Assembly (NCBI GenBank): GCA_039621445.1
Contig: CP154957.1
Coordinates: 6,318,504-6,382,503, forward strand
DNA: 64,000 bases
Origin: Euglena gracilis
Taxonomy: Eukaryota; Euglenida; Euglenophyceae; Euglenales
Direction: 5' to 3'
Positions within the stretch are counted from its first letter, which is position 1, and every line of letters begins with the position of its first letter. The position numbers were made by a program, and so were the translations under genes. A model generated the notes under the pieces. It had not been told where the DNA came from. It did no database searches and saw only the letters and a program-made list of their open reading frames with translations. Shown here one piece after another: positions 24,801 through 34,197 of this stretch.

Positions 24801-27800
24801 GACCGCGAAGGAGAAGGAGAAGCCCAGCAGCCGTTCTGTGGCTTTTGTTGGGGTTTTGGGTGCGAACAAGTTGAATTATTACTTCAATACATGCAAGTTG
24901 ATGATGTTTTTGTTAATTTTTTTTGGATTTGGAATTGTTCAAATTTGGTACATCTCCGTTCTTTGCAACAAAAACTAAAAATGCTCCGCTTCTTTCTGCT
25001 GGAATTTGGATATTTTAGGGGATGCCACAGGAGAAAATCGATTTCATGGATTTTGTCCTTTTTTTTTTAACGGATGCATGGCAATGTCACTTATTTGAAG
25101 GGTGTTTTTTTTGGAAGCTGAAAGTAACGAATTGTTTAAATACTGGGCCCTCCCCCCCAGGGGCCAGTTGTCAACATATGTTTTAACATGTGGACACACA
25201 TATGTGTCTGTATATGCAGAATATATATGTCTCAAACAAGGGGGAGGTCGAGTTAAGGAGTAGGCCCAGACCCAAATTTGCCTGTATTTTTGAGTTCTCC
25301 ACCGGAGATGTCCCGGACACATGTGCAGTGTGGAAGGTCTTGTGGATGGTCCCCGGTGTAGGGTCAGGGTTTGGGTTAAGCAAAAGGGGTTAGGGGAGGG
25401 GAATGGGGAGGCCGTTAGGCCTAAATTTAGGGCAAAAATTTGATCGAAACTCAGGCCTATTTTAGGCTGAACCTCCTGGCTTTTGCCTTACCCTAACCCT
25501 AACCCTGACCCTATTCCTGAAACCCTCAGCCCATTCCTAAAAGAAACAGAAAACACCAAAAAAATGCGAAAACAACCCATCAGCTTGCATTTAAGAGAAT
25601 GAACGACTTTCTCCCCCCATCTAACCCTCTAACCACTGGGCCTTCCCCCCCGGGGCAGCAGTGGTTGTGCCGGAAAGGGTGCGGAGAAAATTTCAAACAT
25701 AGGACCAAAAGGGTGTTCGTTGGGAGGTTCAAAAGGGGGAGTATCTCTTCCCACGGCGTTCGAGGTATCATATATTTTACATTTATACATGTAAATACAC
25801 ACACATGTAACATGTGGTGTTTTACTGGATGGTGGTGGTGATGTAAGGCTGACGGAAGTTGAATTTCCCCCAAAGTCGACCTGTTTTTGCGAGAAAGGTC
25901 GAGTATTTCGCCGATTTTCCTGTGGTTTTTTGTTGAATGTGCCAGGACGGCCGGTTCGCCTTTTTTTCTCCATTGAACACCGCCTCGACCTGTGCCTCTC
26001 CGGTGGCACGCCTTCCGAGCCACCGCACGGGCCCCGAGCGCACGGTGGTGGACATCAACACCAACCGGAAGCTGACGCTGCTGGCGCAGGTGGAGGCGGA
26101 CCGACGGCTGGAGGAGCTGCCGGACTTCCGGGCGATGGTGCAGCGCTTCACGACGTTGGAGCTCATCCCGTGGGCGGAGTTCGCGGCGCAGAACGCCCAG
26201 CTGCAGGGCTTCTCCCCGTTCCAGGTGCGGAGGCAACCCGTCAGATTCGGGAGAATCGAGTCAGATACCCAATCGTTGGAGGGTTTCGCCTTCGAGCTCT
26301 TGTTCCTTAAGAGCTCCCATCTAGCGATTATTTTTGAAGGCAAAACTATTTTCAAATTTTTGAGGCATTGTAAGGCATTTTTTAGGCTTTTTCGGACATT
26401 TTAAGGCATCTTAAGGTATTATTATCCACGGCGGTCAAAAGGCTGTCCGAGCATCGAACCAATGGTTTGATTTTTCTTCCCGGAGTTGCCTTTTTTTGGA
26501 GGCGGTCCATAAAGGATGGGAAGTTTGTTGTTTTTTTTTTCCCTCAAGAACCGCCCTTAGCCTCAAGGGACGGCCCACGGCCGATCCGGGGATCGAACGG
26601 GTTCAAAATAAAAAAGCCGAAAAACGCATTTTTTGACTTCTGGGTGGATGGGTGATGGTCCAAGGACGCCAGAAATAATTTGGGCAGTCTCCAACTATTG
26701 GCCCCTCCCGGGGCCACTTAGTTAGTTCTGGGGGGGGGTCATATAGTTGGATCGCGGGGGTCCAAAAATTTTTTTGCGTTATTGATAGAACAGGGTTAGA
26801 GTTAGGAGTTCAGCCCAACTTTAGGCCTAACTTGTACACCTAACACTAGTGTATAAGTTAGGCCTGAAGTTAGGCCGAACTCCTAAACCCTAACCCTATT
26901 TTTCATTAATAATCCAAAATTTTTCCTGCCCCCCCCCCCTGATCCAACCATATGACCCCCCCGGCGGGGGCCATTTAGTTGGAGGCTGCCATGTTTCCCC
27001 CCCCCAAAATCGACCCATTTTTGCCTTTACCTTTCAATTGCGCAAGGCCATAAAGGCTTTTGGTGCCCCTCCAATAAACCCTTTTTTTCTTCGTTTCTGT
27101 GTTTTTTTTTTTGCCTTTTGTTTGTGTTTGTGTTTTTGTGTGTTTCTGTGCTTTGGAAACGATGAGAATTCGCTTCACTGAATAAAACCCACAGGAAAAA
27201 CACAGGCACAAAACTGGCAATTTCTCTGTGAAAGCAGATCAACGTCAGCAAAAAAAAACACCTTCCAAGATGCTTGGACCATCCCTGAACCAGCCAAAAC
27301 ATTAAAAAATGCATTTGTCAGCTGTTCGATCTTCGACCCCATTCAAGCCCTGGACCGGCCGGCCTTGAGGCCCATGGGCGGTCCTTCAGGGGGGGGCACC
27401 CAGTAAAAATCCTGTTCCAAAAGGACTGACGTGGTCTTCACTGGAGAGGCGCAATAAAAGGTCGCCGCAGCTTTCAAATGGATTTCGCAGCGACTCCAGA
27501 GAGCGACTGGCAAAGAGTCCACGTCGCTCTCTCGTTCCTGCTGCTGCCAGTGTTTTGTCTGGATGGTTTGTGGATGGTTGCGTCGTCGTCGTCTGGTCGG
27601 ATGCGGGAGCAGATTTCCCCTCCCCCAAAATTCTGCCCTGTTTCTCAAGCTCTTGAGTTGGGAAACAATTTATTTTAAAAGCCTGCATTTTGGACCAGGT
27701 GGTCAGGTTGGGGTTTTGGTTAGGGTTAGGGTTCAACAATTAGGGTTTAAAATTTTTTTTAAGAATCGAAGTTTTCCCAAAACTTTGAAAGCTTTTTTTG

Positions 27801-29281
27801 ACATTTGTCACATCCAACCACAAAATGCATAAAATTGAGTTGATTTTTGGGGGGTTTGTGCTTTTTTTTATAAAAAATTTGCATCTTTTTTTGAGGGTCT
27901 ACGTTGCATTCCCTTCCCTCCTATTCTGTGTGGCAGGAGAAGCCCGAGCGCTGGGAGACGCTGAAGCGACGGGTCATCGAGCACAACATCCGCGTCATCG
28001 CGGCCTACTACACTCGACTGACGCTGGGCCGCCTGGCCAAGGCGGTCCATAAGGTCCACAAACCTTTGTTCCCATTGAAGATCGCCACTCAAAAGACTGT
28101 TTACTGACTATATGGCTGGTCCTGGGCTCAAACAGGGTGGTGGCATATTGAAAAGTTGAAAAACGTGTGTAACAGATGGGCAGCGTTCTGGAGATACGAG
28201 AGCTCATTTTTCCCCTGAGACTCAACTTGCCGAGATATTGTGAATTTACCTCTCGCTACTTTTGGGCGAGTTTTGGGCAAATATGCTTAAAAATTTTATT
28301 ATTATTTTCAAATATTTTTTATTTTTTAATTTTTTTTGGTCAAATAGGTTTTCATTTTTGATGGTTTAACTGCTGTGCATGTTTAATGTTATGAACCGCT
28401 CTGCGCATGGCGGAGCTGATTGGCATGCCAGTGCAGGAGACCGAAGAGTTCCTGTGCGTGATGGTGTCTGACCGGCTGGTGAGGTGTGCCGTCGTGAAGC
28501 TGCTGCTGAGAAAGCTTTGCTTGGCGTTTCGAAAGGAGGGACACCTCTCAGCCATGAAATGGTGTCCGAACTTCAAACAGAGTATCAATCATCAAAATTG
28601 TCAAAAAATTATCAAAATTATTGGGGAAAAAATAAAACAGAAGAAGTATTATCAAATAGGCAAGCGGCACATTTTTTGGACGATTGTCTTGGACGCTTTT
28701 CTAGGACGCTTGTCTTTCGGAGGCTCGGGAGTGAGGCACTGACTTGAGCCCAGCACGGTTTAAATAGATCGAACGGGTTTAATTTGGCGCGCATCTAACC
28801 TTGAGATGCAGACAAAAATCAGACAGCAATTGACTTCCGAATTGCATCTTTCGCGCACCCCCCAAGCCATTTTTTACGCTTGACCAATTTCATGGTGCCC
28901 AAAAGAGTGTGCACCTCCGAGGGCCCGAAACCATGGTCAAAAATGTGCGCTTAAATGGGGAGTATACCTTCCCCCACCAACCGCACACATGCTTCAAAGG
29001 GGTTTCCCACAAGAAAACAAACACAAAAACGCCGGGCGGCAAATGCATCTGCCGTGTGGCAACGCCTGCTCTGCAGCGCGAAGGTCAACCGGATGGACGG
29101 CACCGTCAGCTTCACGCAGCACCGCAACAAGGAGCAGCACCTGAACCAGTGGGCGGACGGGGTCAACGAGGTGCTGAACCTCCTCGGCACCACCTGCCAC
29201 CTCATCACGAAGGAGCAGATGGTGAACCGCAAGCAGGGCAGCCACCACGAGCGTAACGCGTTGGGTCCTTGGCACCGGTGA
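14985..29281 (+). CDS. PSMD12: 26S proteasome lid subunit Rpn5/PSMD12 (13 exons)
   Basis: Rpn5 is a structural PCI-domain subunit of the lid of the 26S proteasome regulatory particle, acting in cytosol and nucleus. Joined exons give 506 codons against about 450 in animals, starting [10 protein letters not shown]. Conserved Rpn5 stretches occur in order: [75 protein letters not shown], then the C-terminal PCI part with [33 protein letters not shown] and [13 protein letters not shown]. The extra length is mostly a charged insertion around the 24715-26224 exons. Twelve introns: eight GT-AG and four nonconventional (15098-15544, 17482-18260, 22299-24274, 28035-28408). All exon phases agree and the sum divides by three, so the model is internally consistent. 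Stop TGA at 29279-29281. No frameshift is needed; the gene looks functional. Confidence 0.93.
14993..15097 (+). CDS. PSMD12: PSMD12 exon 1, start codon
   Basis: ATG at 14993; 35 codons ending VRD. Next intron starts GGGCAG, no GT donor keeps the Rpn5 alignment. Confidence 0.85.
15545..15640 (+). CDS. PSMD12: PSMD12 exon 2
   Basis: [18 protein letters not shown] then [12 protein letters not shown]. Preceded by CTGCGGAC (CTG at -8 to -6). Donor GAG|GTGTGG. Confidence 0.9.
16089..16497. mobile_element. hAT-like MITE, family 2, exact 8-bp duplication
   Basis: Starts CAGGAATTATTTCTTTGAAG, ends TTACAATGCCTG; the ends are inverted relatives of the CLPB intron element ends. Flanked by exact repeats CCTGCTGT (16081-16088 and 16498-16505). 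Lies inside PSMD12 GT-AG intron 2. Confidence 0.85.
16518..16656 (+). CDS. PSMD12: PSMD12 exon 3
   Basis: Acceptor GCCGCAG. Encodes [14 protein letters not shown] and KKRSQMKQ. Donor chosen at TCCG|GTGGTG; an alternative GCT|GTGTCC joined to acceptor AAG at 17384 also keeps the frame. Confidence 0.88.
17388..17481 (+). CDS. PSMD12: PSMD12 exon 4
   Basis: Acceptor [26 protein letters not shown] then [12 protein letters not shown]. Ends TACGC; the intron begins ACACAG. Confidence 0.87.
17680..17995. repeat. AAATATAAAGCCCC element in PSMD12 intron 4
   Basis: Same motif order as 13710-14125 in a diverged copy, ending at the TCCA microsatellite. Confidence 0.55.
17998..18160. repeat. (TCCA)n microsatellite
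   Basis: About 160 bp of imperfect CCAT units. It generates long spurious ORFs on both strands. Confidence 0.95.
18261..18342 (+). CDS. PSMD12: PSMD12 exon 5
   Basis: Follows CTGAAGCG; joins exon 4 as [13 protein letters not shown], the length expected from other Rpn5 proteins. Donor CAG|GTCTAA. Confidence 0.88.
19065..19437. repeat. Diverged AATAAGACCC-family copy, reverse orientation
   Basis: Bounded by GGTCTTATTTTGGGGG at both sides; interior includes TGAAATTGGGGTTTTTCG as in 62880-62910. In PSMD12 intron 5. Confidence 0.55.
19525..19916. mobile_element. Tc1/mariner-type MITE with TA target site
   Basis: Terminal inverted repeats CAGTCCGGACAAAAATGA, flanked on both sides by TA. 392 bp, no ORF. 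It has inserted into a family-2 element whose left end (CAGGCATTATTTTT) is at 19509. Confidence 0.75.
21161..21285 (+). CDS. PSMD12: PSMD12 exon 6
   Basis: Acceptor [27 protein letters not shown] to YKKIPQ. Donor AG|GTGGGT, phase 2. Confidence 0.92.
21617..21832. repeat. (CAT)n / (CAA)n microsatellite
   Basis: Over 200 bp of ATC, then CAA, then CAT units in PSMD12 intron 6. Confidence 0.97.
21833..22207. repeat. AAATATAAAACCCC inverted-repeat element
   Basis: Left ACCCCCCAAATGTAAAACCC and right GGTTTTATATTTGGGAGGGG form inverted ends. It ends 44 bp before micro-exon 7. Confidence 0.6.
22252..22298 (+). CDS. PSMD12: PSMD12 micro-exon 7
   Basis: 47 bases, too short for simple ORF scanning. 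Acceptor TTTCCCAG; encodes [15 protein letters not shown], matching the Rpn5 segment before LMIQL in animals. Required for phase. Confidence 0.82.
24275..24420 (+). CDS. PSMD12: PSMD12 exon 8
   Basis: Preceded by CTGCCCCC with no usable AG upstream. [20 protein letters not shown] onward, EIYLT. Donor CAG|GTGCCT. Confidence 0.87.
24421..24600 (+). repeat. Family-1 MITE remnant at the start of PSMD12 intron 8
   Basis: The intron runs from the GT directly into CCCCCGTTAAGGACCGCCCC and the family-1 body, ending CTTAAGGACCACCCC. Confidence 0.65.
24715..24837 (+). CDS. PSMD12: PSMD12 exon 9
   Basis: Acceptor [26 protein letters not shown], then a charged [16 protein letters not shown] insertion absent from animal Rpn5. 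Donor TCT|GTGGCT is the weakest call in the model. Confidence 0.75.
25359..25513. repeat. Hairpin element with telomere-like arms
   Basis: AGGGTCAGGGTTTGGGTTAAG pairs with CTTACCCTAACCCTAACCCT; GGCCTAAA-type loop. In PSMD12 intron 9. Confidence 0.65.
25830..25985. repeat. Family-1 MITE remnant before PSMD12 exon 10
   Basis: GACGGAAGTTGAATTTCCCC, AAGTCGACCTG, ending TTGAACACCGCC: a worn right half of family 1. Confidence 0.55.
26039..26224 (+). CDS. PSMD12: PSMD12 exon 10
   Basis: Acceptor CCCGAG (CCACC-side AG 26017 also exists, other phase). [20 protein letters not shown] is typical of Rpn5. Donor CAG|GTGCGG. Confidence 0.82.
26500..27020. repeat. Family-1 MITE interrupted by another CAG/CTG element
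   Basis: Left half GGCGGTCCATAAAGGATGGG to GACGCCAGAAATAATT, right half from CAAAATCGACCC. The insert (about 26682-26987) has inverted ends CAGTCTCCAACTA and TAGTTGGAGGCTG and in turn contains the hairpin 26791-26900. Confidence 0.6.
26791..26900. repeat. Hairpin element with telomere-like arms
   Basis: AGGGTTAGAGTTAGGAGTTC pairs with GAACTCCTAAACCCTAACCC; loop palindromic CCTAACACTAGTGTATAAG. Confidence 0.65.
27937..28034 (+). CDS. PSMD12: PSMD12 exon 11
   Basis: Acceptor [27 protein letters not shown] then YYTRLTLGR: start of the PCI winged-helix region. Ends CGCCT; intron starts GGCCAAGGCGGTCC. Confidence 0.9.
28035..28408 (+). other. PSMD12 intron 11: intron made of a family-1 element
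   Basis: Starts GGC, then CAAGGCGGTCCATAAGG, a variant of the family-1 end CAGGGCGGTCCTTAAGG, followed by the family-1 body. Ends CTGCGCAT. The 8 bases before CAA (CGCCTGGC) and after CTG (CGCATGGC) agree at 7 of 8. GT-AG splicing would add a residue to a conserved stretch. Confidence 0.8.
28409..28483 (+). CDS. PSMD12: PSMD12 exon 12
   Basis: Preceded by [28 protein letters not shown]. Donor AG|GTGTGC. Confidence 0.9.
29077..29281 (+). CDS. PSMD12: PSMD12 exon 13 and stop
   Basis: Acceptor [41 protein letters not shown], then a short species-specific tail and TGA. Confidence 0.9.
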
Positions 29282-31578
29282 GTTCGGGGCGCCAAAGTCA
29301 TCCATTTCATTTCCACAGCCAAAGAAGGAGCACCCTTTTCGGTTTCATTTCGACGAGCTGTATCTGAGTCCTCACACATGCCTTTCAATCCTCTGAAGCC
29401 TTCCTGCCTTGCCTTTCAAGGAGGTCAGTCGAGGTTTCACTGCTTCCTCCCAATTATATGTGACATTCATGAGTTTGTTCATGAGTTTGCTGTTCTAGAG
29501 TCTTTTGCGCACGTATTTCAGTGGCGACCATTGCCATGTCGAAGTTGCATCACCATCACGATGGGAAAAACCAAACAGTCTGAACGGGAAATCCCCAATG
29601 CGGTCCCCCCCCCCCCAATCAAGCGCCACCCGTTCACGTGACTGTGCGAAAAAAGGGTCAGGGCCATCGTTGGCCGATGGACCTTTGACAAGTGGGACAG
29701 GGGTCAACCACCCGTGGGGGCGGGGGGGGGGGCCAGGGGGGCACAGGTGAGGTTTGGCCTGTGAAAGTGCCTTTCTGTTGGGAGGACCAAAGTGGCAGTG
29801 ACCACTTTTGCTCCCGCCTTCCATTCCCAATTGCTCGACCCTCGCGGCCCTGTGGCCACCCGCCAAGGAAAGGGACGGCAGGATGCAAAGATGGACACCT
29901 CCTGATGCAGTCCTCCCAGGGCTTCGAGAAGGGACCTTGCAATAACCCCTGCATCGTCCATCCATCTGCCACAATTGGTTTCATGTTTCACATTTGGAAC
30001 GCAATGGCTTTTCCAGCCTGGTCGAACAAAGAAAAGATTCCAGAACCCTTCCACAGTCCCCAAGGTCTCCCGCCTAATGTTGACGATTTTGACCATTCCC
30101 TGATGTGTCTTCGAAATCGATTTCCTTTCAGAGAATGTAAAAGAAAATATTTCGGAGGCCTTCCCTGCCATTTTAGATATTGGTGTTGCACAATACACTG
30201 AATTCGAATTTTGAATTTCTTCTGGCTAGCTTTTCTGCATAATTTTGCGTATGTTGATCTGGCGATTGGAAAGTTTTTCTGGTGCCCGTAATGAATGTAA
30301 GGACGTGATGAACGTCAGGTAACACAAAACATCATTTTTGCCAACTTCCAATGGTAATTTCACAAACGTTGTACAAGAGTTTGGGAGGCAACCGACAATC
30401 ACGTCGTCCACCTTCAACTTTGCATCCTTTTATTATTGTTTGGGTTTGGAAATTGGCCAGTTTCAAGGGAAAAACTTCGCTGGGTCGGCAGGCACCAGGC
30501 TGAGGGGCTGCATATTCCTCCCAGCTTGCGTATTATGATCAACGCGCATTCCCAGAGAGGAAGTGCATGCCCTGGACTGGGGACACCACTGGATGGCGGA
30601 GTCTGACCTGAACTTTGACCCATGTATGGGATGCAGGGAGGGAGGGAGAAGTGCAACAAGGACCCTGAAAATGGGGTTAGGGGAAAAAGTGTCCTTCTGA
30701 GCGATCACTTAGTGATCCTTGCTCATGCTCCTCAAAAAGAGGCGGGTGACAAATGCCCACCCAGAAAAACGGAAAATCAGCGATGAGGCCCTGGAATACA
30801 AATTTCTGAGCAAAGCCCGAAAACGTATTTTAAATAATTCAGCAAAAGAACAATTGCAAGGAGCCCTCTTCGGTCTGTCATACGGCTGACCATGTGCGCT
30901 TCACCGGACTCGCACATCCCGTCACAGGATGCCTTTTTTGACAACAGTTGACCCCTGTCTGACCCGTTCCTGCACGTTGCAAAGGCGGGGAGCACAACCT
31001 AATGATCTTTAGCCGCCTGACCACACCTCGAGCAGTTCGTAGCGCGTCACAGCTTCGCTCCTATCCACCTGATTGTTTGTTGAAAGATAAGGCATACCTT
31101 GTTCTGCGAGTGTCTTCGACAGTCCTGTATTGTGCTGTGCTATGGTTTCGCAAAATGGCATCATAGCCAACGGCTTCGTAGAGAGAAAGCTGGGTTTTAC
31201 CTCAAGACAGCCTCACTTGGCCGCACTCCATGACCAAGTGGGGATTCTTGAGTAATTGGGGTCCCAGTTCCCACCTTGTTGGCGGGAACTCCGCCATTGC
31301 TGGTGGAATGATTTTTAATTTATACATACACACACACATATATAAATTAAAATAGTTTCACAATTGAATTTATTTAAATTTTTTGTTTTTATATATTTAT
31401 ATTATTTTTAATTTAATTATTATTAATAATAATAATATTTTTTTGCGAGAGGGCGGCCCAACCCTTCCGGATCACTTTTTTTTAAAAGCACCAGCCCTTT
31501 TTGGCCCCCAGAAGAAGAAGCAAATGGCATTCGGACCCACCTGGCTGGCTTGATTCTAATTCAGATTTGTTTAGTTCT
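29282..31578. other. Intergenic, no gene recognised
   Basis: Between the PSMD12 stop and the DIRS cluster. Several ORFs of 60-170 codons overlap on both strands without family motifs or codon bias. 31310-31440 is very A/T rich. Confidence 0.6.
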
Positions 31579-31669
31579 GGACCATTCGGGCTCCGCACTT
31601 CGAGATGGCGAGGCCCTGCTTTCCTCGCCGGCTGTTTGCTCTGGTGTGTTTGTGTGCGCGAGGGGGTGC

Positions 31670-32987
31670 CTCGTACTCCCTCGAGGAAAACCGACAAGGG
31701 AGGAAGGGACACCGAGGGCGAAGCACAAAGACCTTGCGAGGCCATGCCTTGCTCGCCGGCGGTGTTGTTTGGATTGTTTGGTGCGTTGGGTTAGGAGTCC
31801 CTGCTTAGTGCCTTTTTTCGCCGGAATTGGCTGACTCCTTATTTGCCCTTCGACAACCCAGAAGAAAGGAACTTCAATTCAAGAAGCTTTACAATTGAAT
31901 GTCAAAGAGTTGAATCAATCGAATTATCCAGAAAGTGAGACTGGTGGAGAATATCAAATCCAATTTTGTTGACACATTCAAGATTTCAATGAGAAATGCA
32001 ATTGACAACACAAAGAAGAGCGTTGCTGAACAACAAGAACTTCCTGCAGCCACAGCTGGACGACCTGACGGCGCAGTGCAACCGTGGCGAACCGTGGCTG
32101 TCCCTTCCCCCCCAGAAAAAGTTTCTAAAAACCCACCCAGGGACAGCCACGGAAGCTGGCAGACAGTGGTCAGAACCCGAAGGACACGAAAGCCAAGGCA
32201 GCTGTCAGGCCACAACGGCAAGGGCCATGGAGGCCCGTATCCCATTTACACCAATACCTTGTTCAAGCTGGGCCATGGAGGCCAGAACAGCAAGCTGGGC
32301 CATGGCGGCCAAAACAGCAAAGGCCATGGTGGCCGATGGAACAAAGGCCAGGGCGGCCAGCAATACCAAGGCCAGGGTGGCCGATTCCACAACAAGGTGC
32401 CCAGTGGCAGGGGCAGGACAGGTCAACAACACCCCCCCAGTCATTTCTTCATCACAAACCCCATCAGGGGAAAAGGATTGGCCCCCAGAGGCCCCCCAAG
32501 ACTTCAAATGGGCATGGCGCCCAAGATCAAAGAGAAGTCAAGAGGGCCAGTGGGATCAGAATTACCACCAAGGCCATTGGGGCCATCATCATTATCAAGG
32601 CCACTGGGGCCATCGACTATCAAAAGGGGAAACCCCCCAGAAGCTAAAAGGCTGTCCCCCAGCAGGGGATTTCAATATGCTGTTGCAGCCCCAGGAGGAT
32701 GCCCCAACAGGGGCAATGGAGGTCAAGGGGGCAGCCCCCCTTCAACATTCATTGTCAATGCCCATGGAAGGGGCAAGCCAAAACAAGGGGGAGACCCAAA
32801 ATGGGGCCCCTATGGTATGTATGTCAATCAACAACACCGATGACAAAGTGGAGGATCAGAGAGACTGTGAGCAGAGCATGCACACCCCCCCAGCCACCTT
32901 TAAAGAATGCTCAATTCCCAGCGGCACCAGGGGTGCAATGTCCAACACCCCCCACCCACAAGGGCAAAGTGCGGAGCCCGAGGTGTC
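31670..32987 (+). mobile_element. DIRS-E: short DIRS copy nested in DIRS-F
   Basis: Interrupts the F terminal repeat between GAGGGGGTGC and CTTACTGCGCC. Begins CTCGTACTCCCTCGAGG and ends GCGGAGCCCGAGGTGTCT, which are the two halves of the DIRS-B internal complementary region. Contains a 5' leader and a gag-like ORF but no reverse transcriptase. Confidence 0.75.
31935..32843 (+). CDS. DIRS-E gag-like ORF
   Basis: 302 codons, rich in G, H, K, P and Q, with GHGG tandem motifs around residues 100-145. Shares the short block SWQTVVRTRR with the first ORFs of DIRS-A (PWTTVVRKRR) and DIRS-B (HWQTVVRKSR). Position and composition suit the nucleic-acid-binding first ORF of DIRS elements. A second overlapping frame (31996-33027) is also open, probably through the repetitive composition. 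Confidence 0.6.
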   Translation: MRLVENIKSNFVDTFKISMRNAIDNTKKSVAEQQELPAATAGRPDGAVQPWRTVAVPSPPEKVSKNPPRDSHGSWQTVVRTRRTRKPRQLSGHNGKGHGGPYPIYTNTLFKLGHGGQNSKLGHGGQNSKGHGGRWNKGQGGQQYQGQGGRFHNKVPSGRGRTGQQHPPSHFFITNPIRGKGLAPRGPPRLQMGMAPKIKEKSRGPVGSELPPRPLGPSSLSRPLGPSTIKRGNPPEAKRLSPSRGFQYAVAAPGGCPNRGNGGQGGSPPSTFIVNAHGRGKPKQGGDPKWGPYGMYVNQQHR

Positions 32988-33248
32988 TCTTACTGCGCCT
33001 TTGTTGCCGAATTTGGCTGATTCCTAACTCTGCCCTTCGACCTCAACGGAAAGAATCTCACTGCTACGACTTCAACTGGAATTATTCACAGGAGCATTGC
33101 ACTCAACAGCGACCACCACTGTCATCAACTGGTGGACAAAACTTTTCCGGGCCTTCGACTTCAAGGGGAAAGAATTTAAAACTTCGAGCTCAAGGGGAAT
33201 TATTCCCAACTACGAAGACAAAAGTCAACTGCTGGACTTCCATGAAGA

Positions 33249-33975
33249 ATGAGCACCCAAGGAATTAAGACTGCCAAGAAGAACTTCAAAGAACTTCCCA
33301 GAGAGCAGCTGAAGCTGGGGAAGGTAGAGACACAGCAGCAGCTGCAGCAGCTGGAGCGGCGGCAGCAACACGTCAGTCCGTGGCCGTCTCAACCCCCCCA
33401 CCCCCCACAACATCAAGTATTTCAAAAAAAATTTTTATGGTCTTTGGATGGTAAAAGACCTTTGACCTCAGACAGAGTGAATTCCCTCAGCAAAGAAATT
33501 CTGCAGGGAGGGGGGTGAAGACACCACCCACTGGAAACCCCACAGCACGAGATGGGCTGGGGTTTTATGGTGGAAAAATGCTTTTTTGCAGGTGGAGGAA
33601 GTCCAGAAACTGGGACAATGAGAAATTTTTGGGGCATTCCAAGCTCATTTTTTGAGGCTGGGTGTCGTATCAAAAATTCAAAAAAGTATGGCCCAAAAGG
33701 GTGGTGCACAGTACCTCACCATCTCGCACTGCGGACCCCGAATGGTCTCGGACTCCCACGACACAAGAAGAGGGAGGAAGGGACCAAGAGGGCGAAGCAC
33801 AAGAAGATAGTGAGCCCAACCCCCCCCACCCATAAAAGCAGCAGGAAAAGAAAGACATCCCAGCCAGAAAGGGGACCCCCAGCCAAACTGCCCCAACCAC
33901 CCACCCAAAAACACCGCAGAAAGAGACAACTATCCCCACCTCCGGGGGGGGGGGGGCACCAAGTGACCATGTGAG
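33249..33975 (+). pseudogene. DIRS-F gag-recombinase fusion remnant
   Basis: QQQLQQLERRQQ of the gag N-terminus runs straight into LWSLDGKRPLTSDRVNSL of the tyrosine recombinase. After a TGA the recombinase continues in other frames (HSTR with W for G, LGQ) to the internal complementary region. Confidence 0.75.
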
Positions 33976-34197
33976 GGGGGGGGGGGGGGGGGGCCACGAC
34001 GGTCCAGCTTCGCCAAGGTGTCGGAGGAGGCCTCATCATCATCGTCCACTCCAGCAACAAAGGCGTAGTAAGAAGCACCCCCCCGCGCGCACAAACACAC
34101 CAGAACAAACAGCCGGCAAGGAAAGCACGACCTCACCATCTTCTTGTGCTTCGCCCTGTTGGTCCCTTCCTCCCCTTTCCTGTGTCGTGGGAGTCCG

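Larger units (their letters stand above)
31579..34197 (+). mobile_element. DIRS-F: internally deleted DIRS retroelement
   Basis: Same family as DIRS-A (53101-57742). Left terminal repeat starts ACCATTCGGGCTCCGCAC at 31581, right end is TCGTGGGAGTCCG at 34197. The region coding reverse transcriptase, RNase H, methyltransferase and most of the recombinase is missing: gag N-terminus joins the recombinase C-terminus near 33420. The internal complementary region is at about 33710-33810. DIRS-E is inserted in its left terminal repeat. Confidence 0.8.

Noticed and set aside
25495-25510. Internal telomere or chromosome-fusion site
   Set aside because: The tract is one arm of a hairpin repeat with two relatives in the window.
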